Of a stretch of 9,642 bases of DNA, positions 1 to 5,880 are shown in pieces; position 1 is the stretch's first letter, and the number at the start of each line of letters is the position of its first letter. The stretch lies in assembly GCA_002453275.1 (NCBI GenBank), contig DKGN01000208.1:1-9642 (forward strand). Direction: 5' to 3'. The notes under the pieces were generated by a model, which searched no databases, was not told the DNA's origin, and saw nothing but the letters and a program-made list of their open reading frames with translations. The position numbers and the translations under genes are program-made. Origin of the DNA: Caryophanales bacterium UBA6769 (GTDB taxonomy: Bacteria; Bacillota; Bacilli; Bacillales; UBA6769).

Positions 1-674
1 TTTATTCAAAATATATAACATTAACGAATCACTTCCCGTTTACCTTAGATGAAGAGGACCAATTCTTTCCGCCATGGGATTCTAACAGTGGGACGCTAAA
101 TCGTTATTTCACAACAGTCCGTTACATGGATGAAGCTGTTAAAAACTTTTTTGAGCGATTGAAAGAAGAAGGACTTTATGAAGACTCCATCTTTTTGCTT
201 TATGGGGATCATTATGGAATTTCGGAAAATCATAATAAAGCAATGGGTGAATATTTGGAACGAGAAGTGACTCCTTTCGAAAATGCCCAGTTACAAAAAG
301 TACCGTTAATTATTCACATCCCTGGGCAAGAGGGTCAAGTGATGAACACAGTAGGCGGTCAAATTGATTTGAAGCCAACGCTCTTGAACATGCTAGGAAT
401 TGATGCTAAAGACGGGATATATTTTGGGAATGATTTATTTTCAAAGGAACGCTCAGATTTTGCAGTGTTTAGGGATGGTAGTTTCATAACAGAAGATTAC
501 ATTTACACAAAAAATCTATGCTACGAAACAGTCACGACTGAAGAAACAGAGCTGGAAAATTGCGAACCATTTAAAGAAAAAGCAGAGACACACTTAGAAT
601 TATCGGATCGGATCATTTACGGTGATTTGTTACGTTTTTTTAACCAAGATGAAGAGCTAATCAATTATGAATAA
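1..674 (+). CDS. yqgS: Lipoteichoic acid synthase family protein, C-terminal part (5' end outside window)
   Basis: This is the C-terminal portion of an LtaS-type polyglycerol-phosphate synthase or primase, a membrane-anchored enzyme whose extracellular sulfatase-like domain moves glycerol phosphate from phosphatidylglycerol onto lipoteichoic acid. The frame is open from base 3 to the stop at 672-674, giving about 223 residues; the membrane helices and catalytic Thr lie upstream of the window. Visible family motifs are TLTNHFPF (the His at 30-32 matches the substrate-binding His of S. aureus LtaS) and YGDHYG (Asp 207-209 and His 210-212, the Mn-binding pair), followed by QLQKVPLIIHIPG and DLKPTLLNMLG. 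An internal ATG at 126 is not the start, because strong family similarity continues upstream of it. The next gene is of yqgT type; in B. subtilis the LtaS paralogue yqgS precedes yqgT, so I favour yqgS over ltaS itself. The paralogue choice rests on synteny and is less certain than the family. Confidence 0.88.
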   Translation, partial: YSKYITLTNHFPFTLDEEDQFFPPWDSNSGTLNRYFTTVRYMDEAVKNFFERLKEEGLYEDSIFLLYGDHYGISENHNKAMGEYLEREVTPFENAQLQKVPLIIHIPGQEGQVMNTVGGQIDLKPTLLNMLGIDAKDGIYFGNDLFSKERSDFAVFRDGSFITEDYIYTKNLCYETVTTEETELENCEPFKEKAETHLELSDRIIYGDLLRFFNQDEELINYE

Positions 675-683
675 TAAATGATG

Positions 684-712
684 AAATCGAACCTTCTACG
701 GTTCGATTTTTT
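684..712 (+). terminator. Rho-independent terminator after the LtaS-family gene
   Basis: A perfect 10-bp inverted repeat, AAATCGAACC (684-693) and GGTTCGATTT (700-709), encloses the 6-nt loop TTCTAC and runs into a T tract (707-712). It begins 9 nt after the stop codon and separates this gene from the endopeptidase gene downstream, which therefore needs its own promoter. Confidence 0.9.
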
Positions 713-803
713 CGTGTGCTTGTGCCGCTATTTTTAACGTAGTACCGCCCATACTAAACAATGGATTGAGGGGAAGGCTCTGACTCTCTGTTCCTCTAGT
801 ACG

Positions 804-832
804 TTATATATATCTTTTACATAGCATACTTT
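804..832 (+). promoter_or_regulatory. Putative sigma-E (mother-cell sporulation) promoter for the endopeptidase gene
   Basis: The -35 element TTATATA (804-810) matches six of seven positions of the B. subtilis sigma-E consensus KMATATW. After exactly 14 bp, the -10 element CATACTTT (825-832) matches seven of eight positions of CATACAHT. Transcription would start near 839-841, only about 18 nt before the GTG start, leaving room for the Shine-Dalgarno site at 846-853. A sigma-K reading (CATANNNTA) fits less well because base 833 is G. The assignment is from motif matching only, but it suits the sporulation role known for this enzyme family. Confidence 0.55.
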
Positions 833-858
833 GTAGGGATAGAGAGGGAGGGACGAAT

Positions 859-2049
859 GTGGAGATCGTCGTTCGGCAAGGTGATACGTTATGGAGTTAT
901 AGCCAGATTTTTCAAATCCCATTAATTTTACTTATTCACTCGAATCCTAATCTACAGCCTACTAATATTAGGCGAGGCGAACAAGTTCAAATACCGGGCT
1001 TTATCGCTCAAGGATATACGATCAATAAGGGTGATACTTTTTGGTCTATCGCTTCCAAACGTCAAGTTCCTATTCAGCAGTTGCTTTTTATGAATCGACA
1101 GTTGGATCCTGCCCATTTGACAGTCGGGGATGTAATTCAAGTTCCGATTCGAGTGACGTGGCGACTCGTTAGTGAAGTAAATAACTACGATTATGGAAGG
1201 CTAACCAACGATATAAGAAAATTATTAGCGGTTTATCCTTTTTTAAACAGTAATTCAATCGGAAATTCCGTTATGGGTAAGTCCATCCCTGAAATAACGC
1301 TTGGTATTGGAGAAAAAAAAGTTCACGTTAACGGATCCTTTCACGCAAATGAATGGTTGACAACCCCGATATTAATGCTTTTCTTAAATGACTATTTACT
1401 TTCGCTCACGACGCACTCGCAATTACGAGGATTACCCATGCTTTCACTTTACGTAAGCACACAGTTATCACTTGTTCCGATGGTCAATCCAGATGGGGTT
1501 AATCTCGTAATCCATGGTGCACCAAGTGAAGAGCCCTTCCGTAGTCACACATTGCAATTAAATAATGAAGATCAGCGCTTTTCAAATTGGAAAGCAAATA
1601 TTCGCGGGGTTGATTTGAATAACCAATTTCCTGCGAAATGGGAGCTTGAAGAAGCACGAAAGCCGAAAGAACCTGGTCCGCGTGACTTTCCAGGTGCACG
1701 CCCACTTACGGAACCAGAGGCGCTAGCTATGGCTCAATTGACTCGTGAAAGGTCGTTTGACAGAGTATTAGCATTTCATTCACAAGGGAAGGAAATTTAT
1801 TGGGGCTTTGAAGGGTTAGAACCACCAGTATCAGACTCAATTGTTAATGAATTTGCTCGTGTCAGTGGGTATAAGGCTGTTCGGTACGTCGATAGCTATG
1901 CAGGCTACAAAGACTGGTTTATTCAAGATTGGCAACGCCCAGGCTTTACAATTGAAGTTGGAAGTGGTGTTAATCCGTTGCCTTTGTTACAATTTAATGA
2001 AATTTATGCAGACAATTTAGGGATTTTACTTGCTAGTTTATATATGTAG
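859..2049 (+). CDS. yqgT: LysM-M14 gamma-D-glutamyl-L-diamino acid endopeptidase (ENP1/YqgT type)
   Basis: This is a peptidoglycan-peptide endopeptidase that cuts the gamma-D-Glu-L-diamino acid bond, in the M14 zinc carboxypeptidase family. The 396 residues carry two LysM repeats (about 2-47 and 51-97; RQGDTLWS and NKGDTFWS are the repeat starts) and an M14 domain from about residue 103. Zinc ligands are visible as His162-x-x-Glu165 (FHANEW) and His307 (AFHSQG). Tyr347 and Glu366 (TIEVGSG) are the substrate-binding and general-base candidates. Length and catalytic positions agree with what I recall of Lysinibacillus sphaericus endopeptidase I, also 396 residues. The N-terminus is LysM sequence with no signal peptide, as in that enzyme, so action inside the sporulating cell is likely. 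The start is GTG at 859, with GGGAGGGA (846-853) 5 nt upstream; the overlapping ATG at 857 is out of frame. A terminator lies before it and a thi promoter after it, so it is probably monocistronic, with the putative sigma-E promoter at 804-832. Confidence 0.93.
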   Translation: MEIVVRQGDTLWSYSQIFQIPLILLIHSNPNLQPTNIRRGEQVQIPGFIAQGYTINKGDTFWSIASKRQVPIQQLLFMNRQLDPAHLTVGDVIQVPIRVTWRLVSEVNNYDYGRLTNDIRKLLAVYPFLNSNSIGNSVMGKSIPEITLGIGEKKVHVNGSFHANEWLTTPILMLFLNDYLLSLTTHSQLRGLPMLSLYVSTQLSLVPMVNPDGVNLVIHGAPSEEPFRSHTLQLNNEDQRFSNWKANIRGVDLNNQFPAKWELEEARKPKEPGPRDFPGARPLTEPEALAMAQLTRERSFDRVLAFHSQGKEIYWGFEGLEPPVSDSIVNEFARVSGYKAVRYVDSYAGYKDWFIQDWQRPGFTIEVGSGVNPLPLLQFNEIYADNLGILLASLYM

Positions 2050-2052
2050 AGA

Positions 2053-2081
2053 TTGTTTTTATCGCCATTTTTTGTAATAAT
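2053..2081 (+). promoter_or_regulatory. Putative sigma-A promoter of the thi operon (extended -10)
   Basis: TTGTTT (2053-2058) is separated by 17 bp from AATAAT (2076-2081). TG at 2073-2074 is correctly placed for an extended -10 element. The start site would be near 2088, about 27 nt before the riboswitch aptamer begins. The -35 element starts 4 nt after the endopeptidase stop codon, and I see no terminator between that gene and this promoter. Confidence 0.6.
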
Positions 2082-2113
2082 ATAGGTTAAAGAAATGTCG
2101 ATGAAATAGGAAT

Positions 2114-2204
2114 GAAGACTAGGGGTGCAGAAAGCTGAGAAAAAGGGGTGATCCCTTTTACCCTCATAACCTGATCTGGGTGGTGCCAGCGGAGGGAAGT
2201 CGAT
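2114..2204 (+). promoter_or_regulatory. TPP riboswitch (THI element) aptamer
   Basis: This is a clear thi-box that binds thiamine pyrophosphate and represses the downstream thi genes. Canonical blocks occur in order: ACTAGGGGTGC (2118-2128), the pyrimidine-sensing GCTGAGA (2134-2140), a variable P3 hairpin AAAAGGG/CCCTTTT (2141-2147 and 2153-2159), ACCTGATCTGGGT (about 2169-2181) and TGCCAGCGGAGGGAAGT (2184-2200). The closing P1 helix pairs GACT (2117-2120) with AGTC (2198-2201). The expression platform follows directly as a terminator at 2217-2253. This is well-established biology and the family match is near certain. Confidence 0.97.
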
Positions 2205-2253
2205 TATGTGTTGAGGACCATAATCTAGTCTTATTACTGATTATGGTTTTTTT
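2202..2253 (+). terminator. Riboswitch expression platform: terminator with competing antiterminator
   Basis: The terminator stem pairs ACCATAATC (2217-2225) with GATTATGGT (2239-2247). It can extend inward by AGT/ACT (2227-2229 and 2236-2238) past a one-base bulge, and seven T residues follow (2247-2253). Just 3' of the aptamer, GATTATG (2202-2208) is an exact copy of the terminator's 3' arm core and is perfectly complementary to CATAATC (2219-2225). It can therefore form a mutually exclusive antiterminator hairpin. The inferred mechanism is that bound TPP favours the aptamer and terminator, while without TPP the antiterminator allows read-through into thiE. Confidence 0.85.
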
Positions 2254-2284
2254 ATATTATCTTTTAGTAGAGAGGAGTGTCGAG

Positions 2285-2926
2285 GTGTTAAATTTCCGCT
2301 TATATGTTATCACGGGAGAAGAGTTCCATCCGAATCGTTCAATGCTTGAGGTTATGCGTGAAGCGATCGAAGGTGGAGCGAATATCATTCAATTACGCGA
2401 TAAAAAAAGCTCAAAAAAAGAAATTTTGGAAAAAGCAAAATCGTTAAGACAATTAACGAAAGAATATAATGTTCCGTTCATTGTAAATGATCATATTGAT
2501 ATCGCATTGTCGGTTGATGCGGATGGCGTTCATTTAGGTCAAGATGATCTACCTTTAGTTGAGGCACGGAAATTGATGAAAGATAAGATTATTGGGATTT
2601 CGACGCATTCAATTGACCAAGCACGAGCTGCTGAAAAAAATGGTGCTGATTATATCGGAGTTGGACCAATCTTCCCAACACAAACAAAAGAAGATGTTGT
2701 TGACCCAGTGACAATTACCTATTTAAAAGAGGTTGTTGAAGAAATAAAAATTCCATTTGTGCCAATTGGGGGTATAAAACTTCATAATGTTGATGACGTC
2801 CTCCAAGCAGGTGGTACAAGTGTCTGTGTAGTTAGTGAAGTAGTCGGAAGCCCCGACGTAAAAGCGACGTGTGAGGCGTTTATACGAAAAATCAAAGAGA
2901 GGGAATCTTATGAAATTAATCGTTAA
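2285..2926 (+). CDS. thiE: Thiamine-phosphate synthase
   Basis: ThiE joins hydroxymethylpyrimidine diphosphate to thiazole phosphate, giving thiamine monophosphate and pyrophosphate in the cytoplasm. The 213-residue TIM-barrel protein shows the family blocks in order: IQLRDK (about 35-40), VNDH (67-70), VHLGQDD (82-88), STHS (106-109), GPIFPTQTK (127-135), IGGI (161-164) and VVSEV near 192-196. GQDD and FPTxTK separate it from the tautomerase paralogue TenI. The start is GTG at 2285, with AGAGGAG (2271-2277) 7 nt upstream. The same frame is open back to 2180, but that extension would run through the riboswitch and terminator and is rejected. B. subtilis ThiE is about 222 residues, so the length fits. 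It overlaps thiS by 17 nt. Expression should be controlled by the riboswitch. Confidence 0.95.
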   Translation: MLNFRLYVITGEEFHPNRSMLEVMREAIEGGANIIQLRDKKSSKKEILEKAKSLRQLTKEYNVPFIVNDHIDIALSVDADGVHLGQDDLPLVEARKLMKDKIIGISTHSIDQARAAEKNGADYIGVGPIFPTQTKEDVVDPVTITYLKEVVEEIKIPFVPIGGIKLHNVDDVLQAGGTSVCVVSEVVGSPDVKATCEAFIRKIKERESYEINR

Positions 2927-3110
2927 TGGAGACGAGCAAGTTCTTGAGAATGTGAAGGTGTTATCTGATCTTGTTACGGTGTATAAACTTGACGATAAAT
3001 TAGTTGTAGCAGAAGTGGATGGGCAAGTGATCGATCGGAGCGAGTGGGGTGGGTTTTCAATAAGTGAAGGGATGACGATTGAACTCGTTCATTTTGTTGG
3101 AGGTGGCTAA
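2910..3110 (+). CDS. thiS: Sulfur carrier protein ThiS
   Basis: ThiS is a ubiquitin-fold sulfur carrier. Its C-terminal glycine is adenylated by ThiF and converted to a thiocarboxylate, which donates sulfur to ThiG for the thiazole ring. The 66-residue protein starts MKLIVNGDEQ, has the usual mid-section VVAEVDGQVI and ends HFVGGG, supplying the required terminal Gly-Gly. The ATG at 2910 is preceded by AGAGAGGG (2896-2903) at a suitable distance. The frame is open upstream to 2871, but that part only shadows the thiE end. thiS overlaps thiE by 17 nt and ends 3 nt before thiG. Its last Gly codons, GGA GGT GGC, also form the thiG Shine-Dalgarno site. No thiF is visible in this window. Confidence 0.94.
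   Translation: MKLIVNGDEQVLENVKVLSDLVTVYKLDDKLVVAEVDGQVIDRSEWGGFSISEGMTIELVHFVGGG
3099..3105 (+). promoter_or_regulatory. thiG ribosome-binding site inside the ThiS Gly-Gly codons
   Basis: GGAGGTG (3099-3105) is a near-ideal Shine-Dalgarno sequence 8 nt before the thiG ATG at 3114. It is made from the codons GGA GGT GGC of the obligatory C-terminal glycines of ThiS. The same bases therefore serve protein chemistry and initiation of the next gene. Confidence 0.85.
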
Positions 3111-3113
3111 TTA

Positions 3114-3887
3114 ATGAGTGATCTTTTTAAAATTGCAGGAATTGAGCTTAATTCAAGGCTGTTTCTTGGAACGGGTCGTTACCGGAATGCTGAAGATCAA
3201 AATGCAGCAATTGAAGCATCACAGACCGACGTTTTAACGTTTGCGGTTCGAAGAGTCAATTTAAATGAACCAAATGAAGATGCAATTTTACAGCACATTG
3301 ATCGGACAAGGTTTCAATTTTTACCGAATACATCAGGAGCAAGGACAGCAGAGGAAGCAGTTCGCATCGCTCGACTCGTAAGAGCAACAGGGTTAAGTGA
3401 TTGGATTAAAGTTGAAATTTGTGCTAACGATAAGACATTAATGCCTGATCCGATTGAAACATTGAAGGCTACTGAACAATTAGTAAAAGAAGGGTTTACA
3501 GTGTTACCATACACATCTGATGACCCCATTTTATGTCAGCATTTAGAAGAAGTTGGTGCATCCGCGGTAATGCCAGGGGCATCCCCAATCGGAACAGGGC
3601 TAGGGATATTAAATCCGTATAATTTATCAATTATAATTGAAGATGCAAACGTACCGATTATCGTCGATGCCGGAATTGGCTCCGCAAAGGATGTAGTAGA
3701 AGCAATGGAGTTAGGTGTAGACGGTATTTTGTTAAATACAGCTGTAGCTGAAGCTGAAGATCCAGCTAAAATGGCAACAGCAATGAAGCTAGCTGTTGAA
3801 GCGGGAAGACAGTCTTATTTGGCCGGCCGAATTCAAAAAAGACGGTATGCGTCTGCTTCAAGTGGAACGACCGGTTACGTAGAGTAA
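3114..3887 (+). CDS. thiG: Thiazole synthase
   Basis: ThiG condenses 1-deoxy-D-xylulose 5-phosphate, dehydroglycine and the ThiS thiocarboxylate into the thiazole phosphate moiety of thiamine. The 257-residue (beta/alpha)8 protein has FLGTGRY (17-23), LTFAVRRVN (41-49), LPNTSGA (70-76), DWIKVEI with the probable Schiff-base Lys99, VLPYTSDDP, VMPGASPIGTG, IIVDAGIG and GILLNTAVAEA, all as expected for the family and close to the usual length. The ATG at 3114 lies 3 nt after thiS, with a strong Shine-Dalgarno site inside the thiS end. The dehydroglycine substrate needs ThiO (aerobic) or ThiH (anaerobic), and neither is encoded here. A 41-bp gap with no hairpin leads to thiD, so the two are probably cotranscribed. 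Confidence 0.96.
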   Translation: MSDLFKIAGIELNSRLFLGTGRYRNAEDQNAAIEASQTDVLTFAVRRVNLNEPNEDAILQHIDRTRFQFLPNTSGARTAEEAVRIARLVRATGLSDWIKVEICANDKTLMPDPIETLKATEQLVKEGFTVLPYTSDDPILCQHLEEVGASAVMPGASPIGTGLGILNPYNLSIIIEDANVPIIVDAGIGSAKDVVEAMELGVDGILLNTAVAEAEDPAKMATAMKLAVEAGRQSYLAGRIQKRRYASASSGTTGYVE

Positions 3888-3928
3888 ATATGATTTGTTT
3901 TGTTTTATGAATTGAAAGGAGGATGTAT

Positions 3929-4732
3929 ATGAAAGTTTTTAAAGCTTTAACAATAGCAGGCTCTGACAGTGGGGGTGGTGCAGGGATACAAGCAGACTTA
4001 AAAACGTTTCAAGAGCTTGACGTATTTGGTATGAGTGCGATCGTTGCTTTAACTTCACAAAATACATTAGGGGTTCATGACGTATTTCCTCAATCAGTTG
4101 AGGCAGTCGTAAGTCAAATTGAGGCAGTTGCTACAGACCTGAAGCCAGAGGCAGTCAAAACAGGCATGTTATTTTCTAGTGACATTATCGAGGTTGTTGC
4201 TGAACAAATAAAGAATCATGAGCTAGATAATCTCGTCGTTGATCCTGTTATGATTGCCAAAGGTGGTGGACAACTTCTTCAAGATGATGCTATTGACTCA
4301 CTAGTGAAGTCTTTGATTCCTAAGGCAACAGTCATCACACCAAACTTGCCAGAAGCGGCGCGTTTAACAGAAGTTGAAAGCATCGAAACGATATCCGAAA
4401 TGAAAAAGGCAGCGAAGCGTATCCATGAATTTGGGGCCAAGCATGTATTAATTAAAGGTGGACACTTAAGCAGTGATCAAAAGGCAATTGATTTATTATA
4501 CGATGGCTTTACTTACTATTCTGTTTCGGCTGAACGAATTGATACAAAGCACACGCACGGGACAGGGTGTACGTATTCAGCAGCTATAGCAGCAGAACTT
4601 GCGAAAGGACATGGGCTGCATAAAGCTGTTAATAAAGCGAAGCACTATATTACATGTGCGATTAAGCACAGTTTACCGATTGGATCGGGTATCGGTCCAA
4701 CAAGTCATCGTGGACATCGCCTTGAAGTATAA
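3929..4732 (+). CDS. thiD: Bifunctional hydroxymethylpyrimidine kinase / phosphomethylpyrimidine kinase
   Basis: ThiD phosphorylates hydroxymethylpyrimidine twice to the diphosphate used by ThiE. The 267-residue ribokinase-fold protein shows TIAGSDSGGGAGIQADLKTF (8-27), VVDPVMIAKGG (103-113), ITPNLPEA (136-143) and HTHGTGCTYSAA (208-219); Cys214 sits at the catalytic cysteine of the GTGC anion hole. The Shine-Dalgarno AAGGAGG (3916-3922) is 6 nt from the ATG at 3929. An in-frame ATG at 3923 directly abuts that site and is unlikely to be used. This is the last gene of the thi operon; its stop codon lies in the 5' arm of the terminator at 4729-4770. PdxK-like pyridoxal kinases are related, but the thi context and motifs favour ThiD. 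Confidence 0.95.
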   Translation: MKVFKALTIAGSDSGGGAGIQADLKTFQELDVFGMSAIVALTSQNTLGVHDVFPQSVEAVVSQIEAVATDLKPEAVKTGMLFSSDIIEVVAEQIKNHELDNLVVDPVMIAKGGGQLLQDDAIDSLVKSLIPKATVITPNLPEAARLTEVESIETISEMKKAAKRIHEFGAKHVLIKGGHLSSDQKAIDLLYDGFTYYSVSAERIDTKHTHGTGCTYSAAIAAELAKGHGLHKAVNKAKHYITCAIKHSLPIGSGIGPTSHRGHRLEV

Positions 4733-4770
4733 CAAACAGGCTAAACTTTAAAATTTAGCCTGTTTGTTAT
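4729..4770. terminator. Hairpin between convergent thiD and yqzE, likely bidirectional terminator
   Basis: A perfect 17-bp inverted repeat (4729-4745 and 4754-4770) encloses an 8-nt loop, CTTTAAAA. Each arm holds the stop codon of one of the two convergent genes: thiD at 4730-4732 on the plus strand and yqzE at 4767-4769 on the minus strand. A clean T tract is absent on both sides. The plus-strand 3' arm and its flank are T-rich, so termination is better supported for thiD than for the comG operon. Confidence 0.75.
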
Positions 4771-4961
4771 TCATTTAAATGGAACTTGCGAGCCTTGATT
4801 TTTTGAGAGATTAAAATCGATACAATCCCAAACCATCGATAAGAAAATGAATCTTTATTCGTTTTTTTAGCCCGCTTTAATTTTTTCCTTTCCTCTTTTG
4901 AAGAAAAGAAATATTTTAACATATTTTCCGTTACGTACTTTACGTACTCATCAGCTGACAT
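4767..4961 (-). CDS. yqzE: YqzE family protein
   Basis: This is a small basic protein of 64 residues and unknown biochemical function. The N-terminal SADEYVKYVTENML, the Lys/Arg-rich middle (EERKKLKRAKK) and YRWFG resemble YqzE, which in B. subtilis follows comGG at the end of the comG operon. The stretch after YRWFG (GIVSILISQ) is hydrophobic but short for a confident membrane helix. An ATG at 4961 is preferred, with a weak GGGTGA site 5 nt upstream. A GTG at 4970 overlaps the aroK stop as GTGA and would add three residues, but has no Shine-Dalgarno site. It is the last gene of the comG transcript here. Its role in competence is suggested only by position. Confidence 0.75.
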   Translation of the reverse strand: MSADEYVKYVTENMLKYFFSSKEERKKLKRAKKTNKDSFSYRWFGIVSILISQKIKARKFHLNE

Positions 4962-4966
4962 CGCAA

Positions 4967-5512
4967 TCACCCATTACTAGCTTGCTCAATAAGATTATTT
5001 TTAGTCAAAACTTGAACAACTTTTTCCACAGTTTCGTCAATGGTCATTGAGCTTGTATCAATCGTATAATCCGCTTCTTCATAAAGAGGAAGTCTCTCAG
5101 CTAAACGGGTTGTTATTTCTTTCTTTTTATCTCCAGAGAGTAGAGGTCGGGTTTTATCGTCTTTTAATCGTTCGAAAACGATTTCGGCTGAACAGTGGAG
5201 ATACAATACAGTTCCATTTTCCCTCATATATTGACGATTACTTTCTTTTAAAATAATTCCCCCACCTGTAGTAACAACTGCATTTTTTGTCGGAAGTGAC
5301 CGTAAAGCTTTTGATTCCATTTCACGGAAATAAGCTTCTCCCTCGGTTTTAAAAATATCCTCAATCGCGCGCTGTTCCATATCGACTACAACATCATCGC
5401 TGTCATAGACTGGGATGCCTAATTTCATGCCCACTTCTTTTCCGACTGTCGTTTTTCCTGCCCCCATAAATCCAGTAATATAAATGTTTTTCAGTTTAAT
5501 CACTCCGTCCAC
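4967..5512 (-). CDS. aroK: Shikimate kinase
   Basis: Shikimate kinase makes shikimate 3-phosphate from shikimate and ATP, the fifth step toward chorismate and aromatic amino acids. The roughly 181-residue P-loop protein shows Walker A GFMGAGKT (14-21), the shikimate-binding YDSDD (36-40), YFREME with Arg63, VVTTGGGII (79-87), the lid TRPLL (Arg122) and RLPLYEEAD (Arg140), all typical of AroK. The start is uncertain. GTG at 5512 gives 181 residues; GTG at 5503 overlaps the comGG stop as GTGA and gives 178. Neither has a clean Shine-Dalgarno site, so translational coupling to comGG is likely. It lies between comGG and yqzE, so at least part of its expression should come from the competence operon. 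I saw no convincing internal promoter. Confidence 0.93.
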   Translation of the reverse strand: MDGVIKLKNIYITGFMGAGKTTVGKEVGMKLGIPVYDSDDVVVDMEQRAIEDIFKTEGEAYFREMESKALRSLPTKNAVVTTGGGIILKESNRQYMRENGTVLYLHCSAEIVFERLKDDKTRPLLSGDKKKEITTRLAERLPLYEEADYTIDTSSMTIDETVEKVVQVLTKNNLIEQASNG

Positions 5513-5880
5513 TTGGTAATTGTTTTAGTTTCTTGATCATAAGTAAAGGTTGCTTGTCTAGTACCTGTCAATCCAGTTGTTGAAAATAACTTAATCGTGA
5601 TCGCGTCGTTTGATACGTTATCGATTTCATAAGTGACAGTTCCTGTCGCGAAGTCAAGTTCACCATTTTCTCCAACTTCTATTGTATCTTTTTTTTCTAA
5701 GATTAACAGTACATCGAATGAAGCGGAATGGAGTAGGTTAATATGCTGAAAGTAATTTTTTCTTTCTTGAAAAAAATGTCGATCACTTTCAAGTAATTCA
5801 ATTTGAAACATGACGAGAGCCGCAAATAAAAGCGAGAGAATAATAGCTAATGGTAATATAAACCCATTTTCATTTCTCAT
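5500..5880 (-). CDS. comGG: Competence minor pseudopilin ComGG
   Basis: This is a minor pseudopilin of the DNA-uptake pilus and is processed by the prepilin peptidase ComC. From the ATG at 5880 the protein has 126 residues (B. subtilis ComGG is about 124). It begins MRNENG followed by FILPLAIIL, a class III signal with Gly6 as the cleavage residue and a hydrophobic segment to about residue 25. The mature protein lacks the Glu5 found in major pseudopilins, as in the GspK group and B. subtilis ComGG. A GTG at 5889 would add three residues. The gene overlaps comGF by 11 nt, and its stop codon overlaps the aroK start region. Sequence similarity in this family is low, so the name rests on the N-terminus, length and position as seventh comG gene. 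Confidence 0.85.
   Translation of the reverse strand: MRNENGFILPLAIILSLLFAALVMFQIELLESDRHFFQERKNYFQHINLLHSASFDVLLILEKKDTIEVGENGELDFATGTVTYEIDNVSNDAITIKLFSTTGLTGTRQATFTYDQETKTITKWTE

Noticed and set aside
2180..2284. Open frame upstream of thiE that would lengthen ThiE by 35 residues
   Set aside because: It runs through the riboswitch 3' end and the terminator hairpin. The residues do not resemble ThiE, and GTG 2285 has a proper ribosome-binding site.
2285..2926. Alternative reading of thiE as tenI (thiazole tautomerase)
   Set aside because: GQDD, FPTQTK and the complete phosphate-binding motifs are ThiE features; the tenI paralogue lacks them.
5566..5571. Perfect TTGACA on the minus strand inside comGG, a possible internal aroK promoter
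   Set aside because: No acceptable -10 element lies 16-18 bp downstream; the nearest TATGAT is about 24 bp away.
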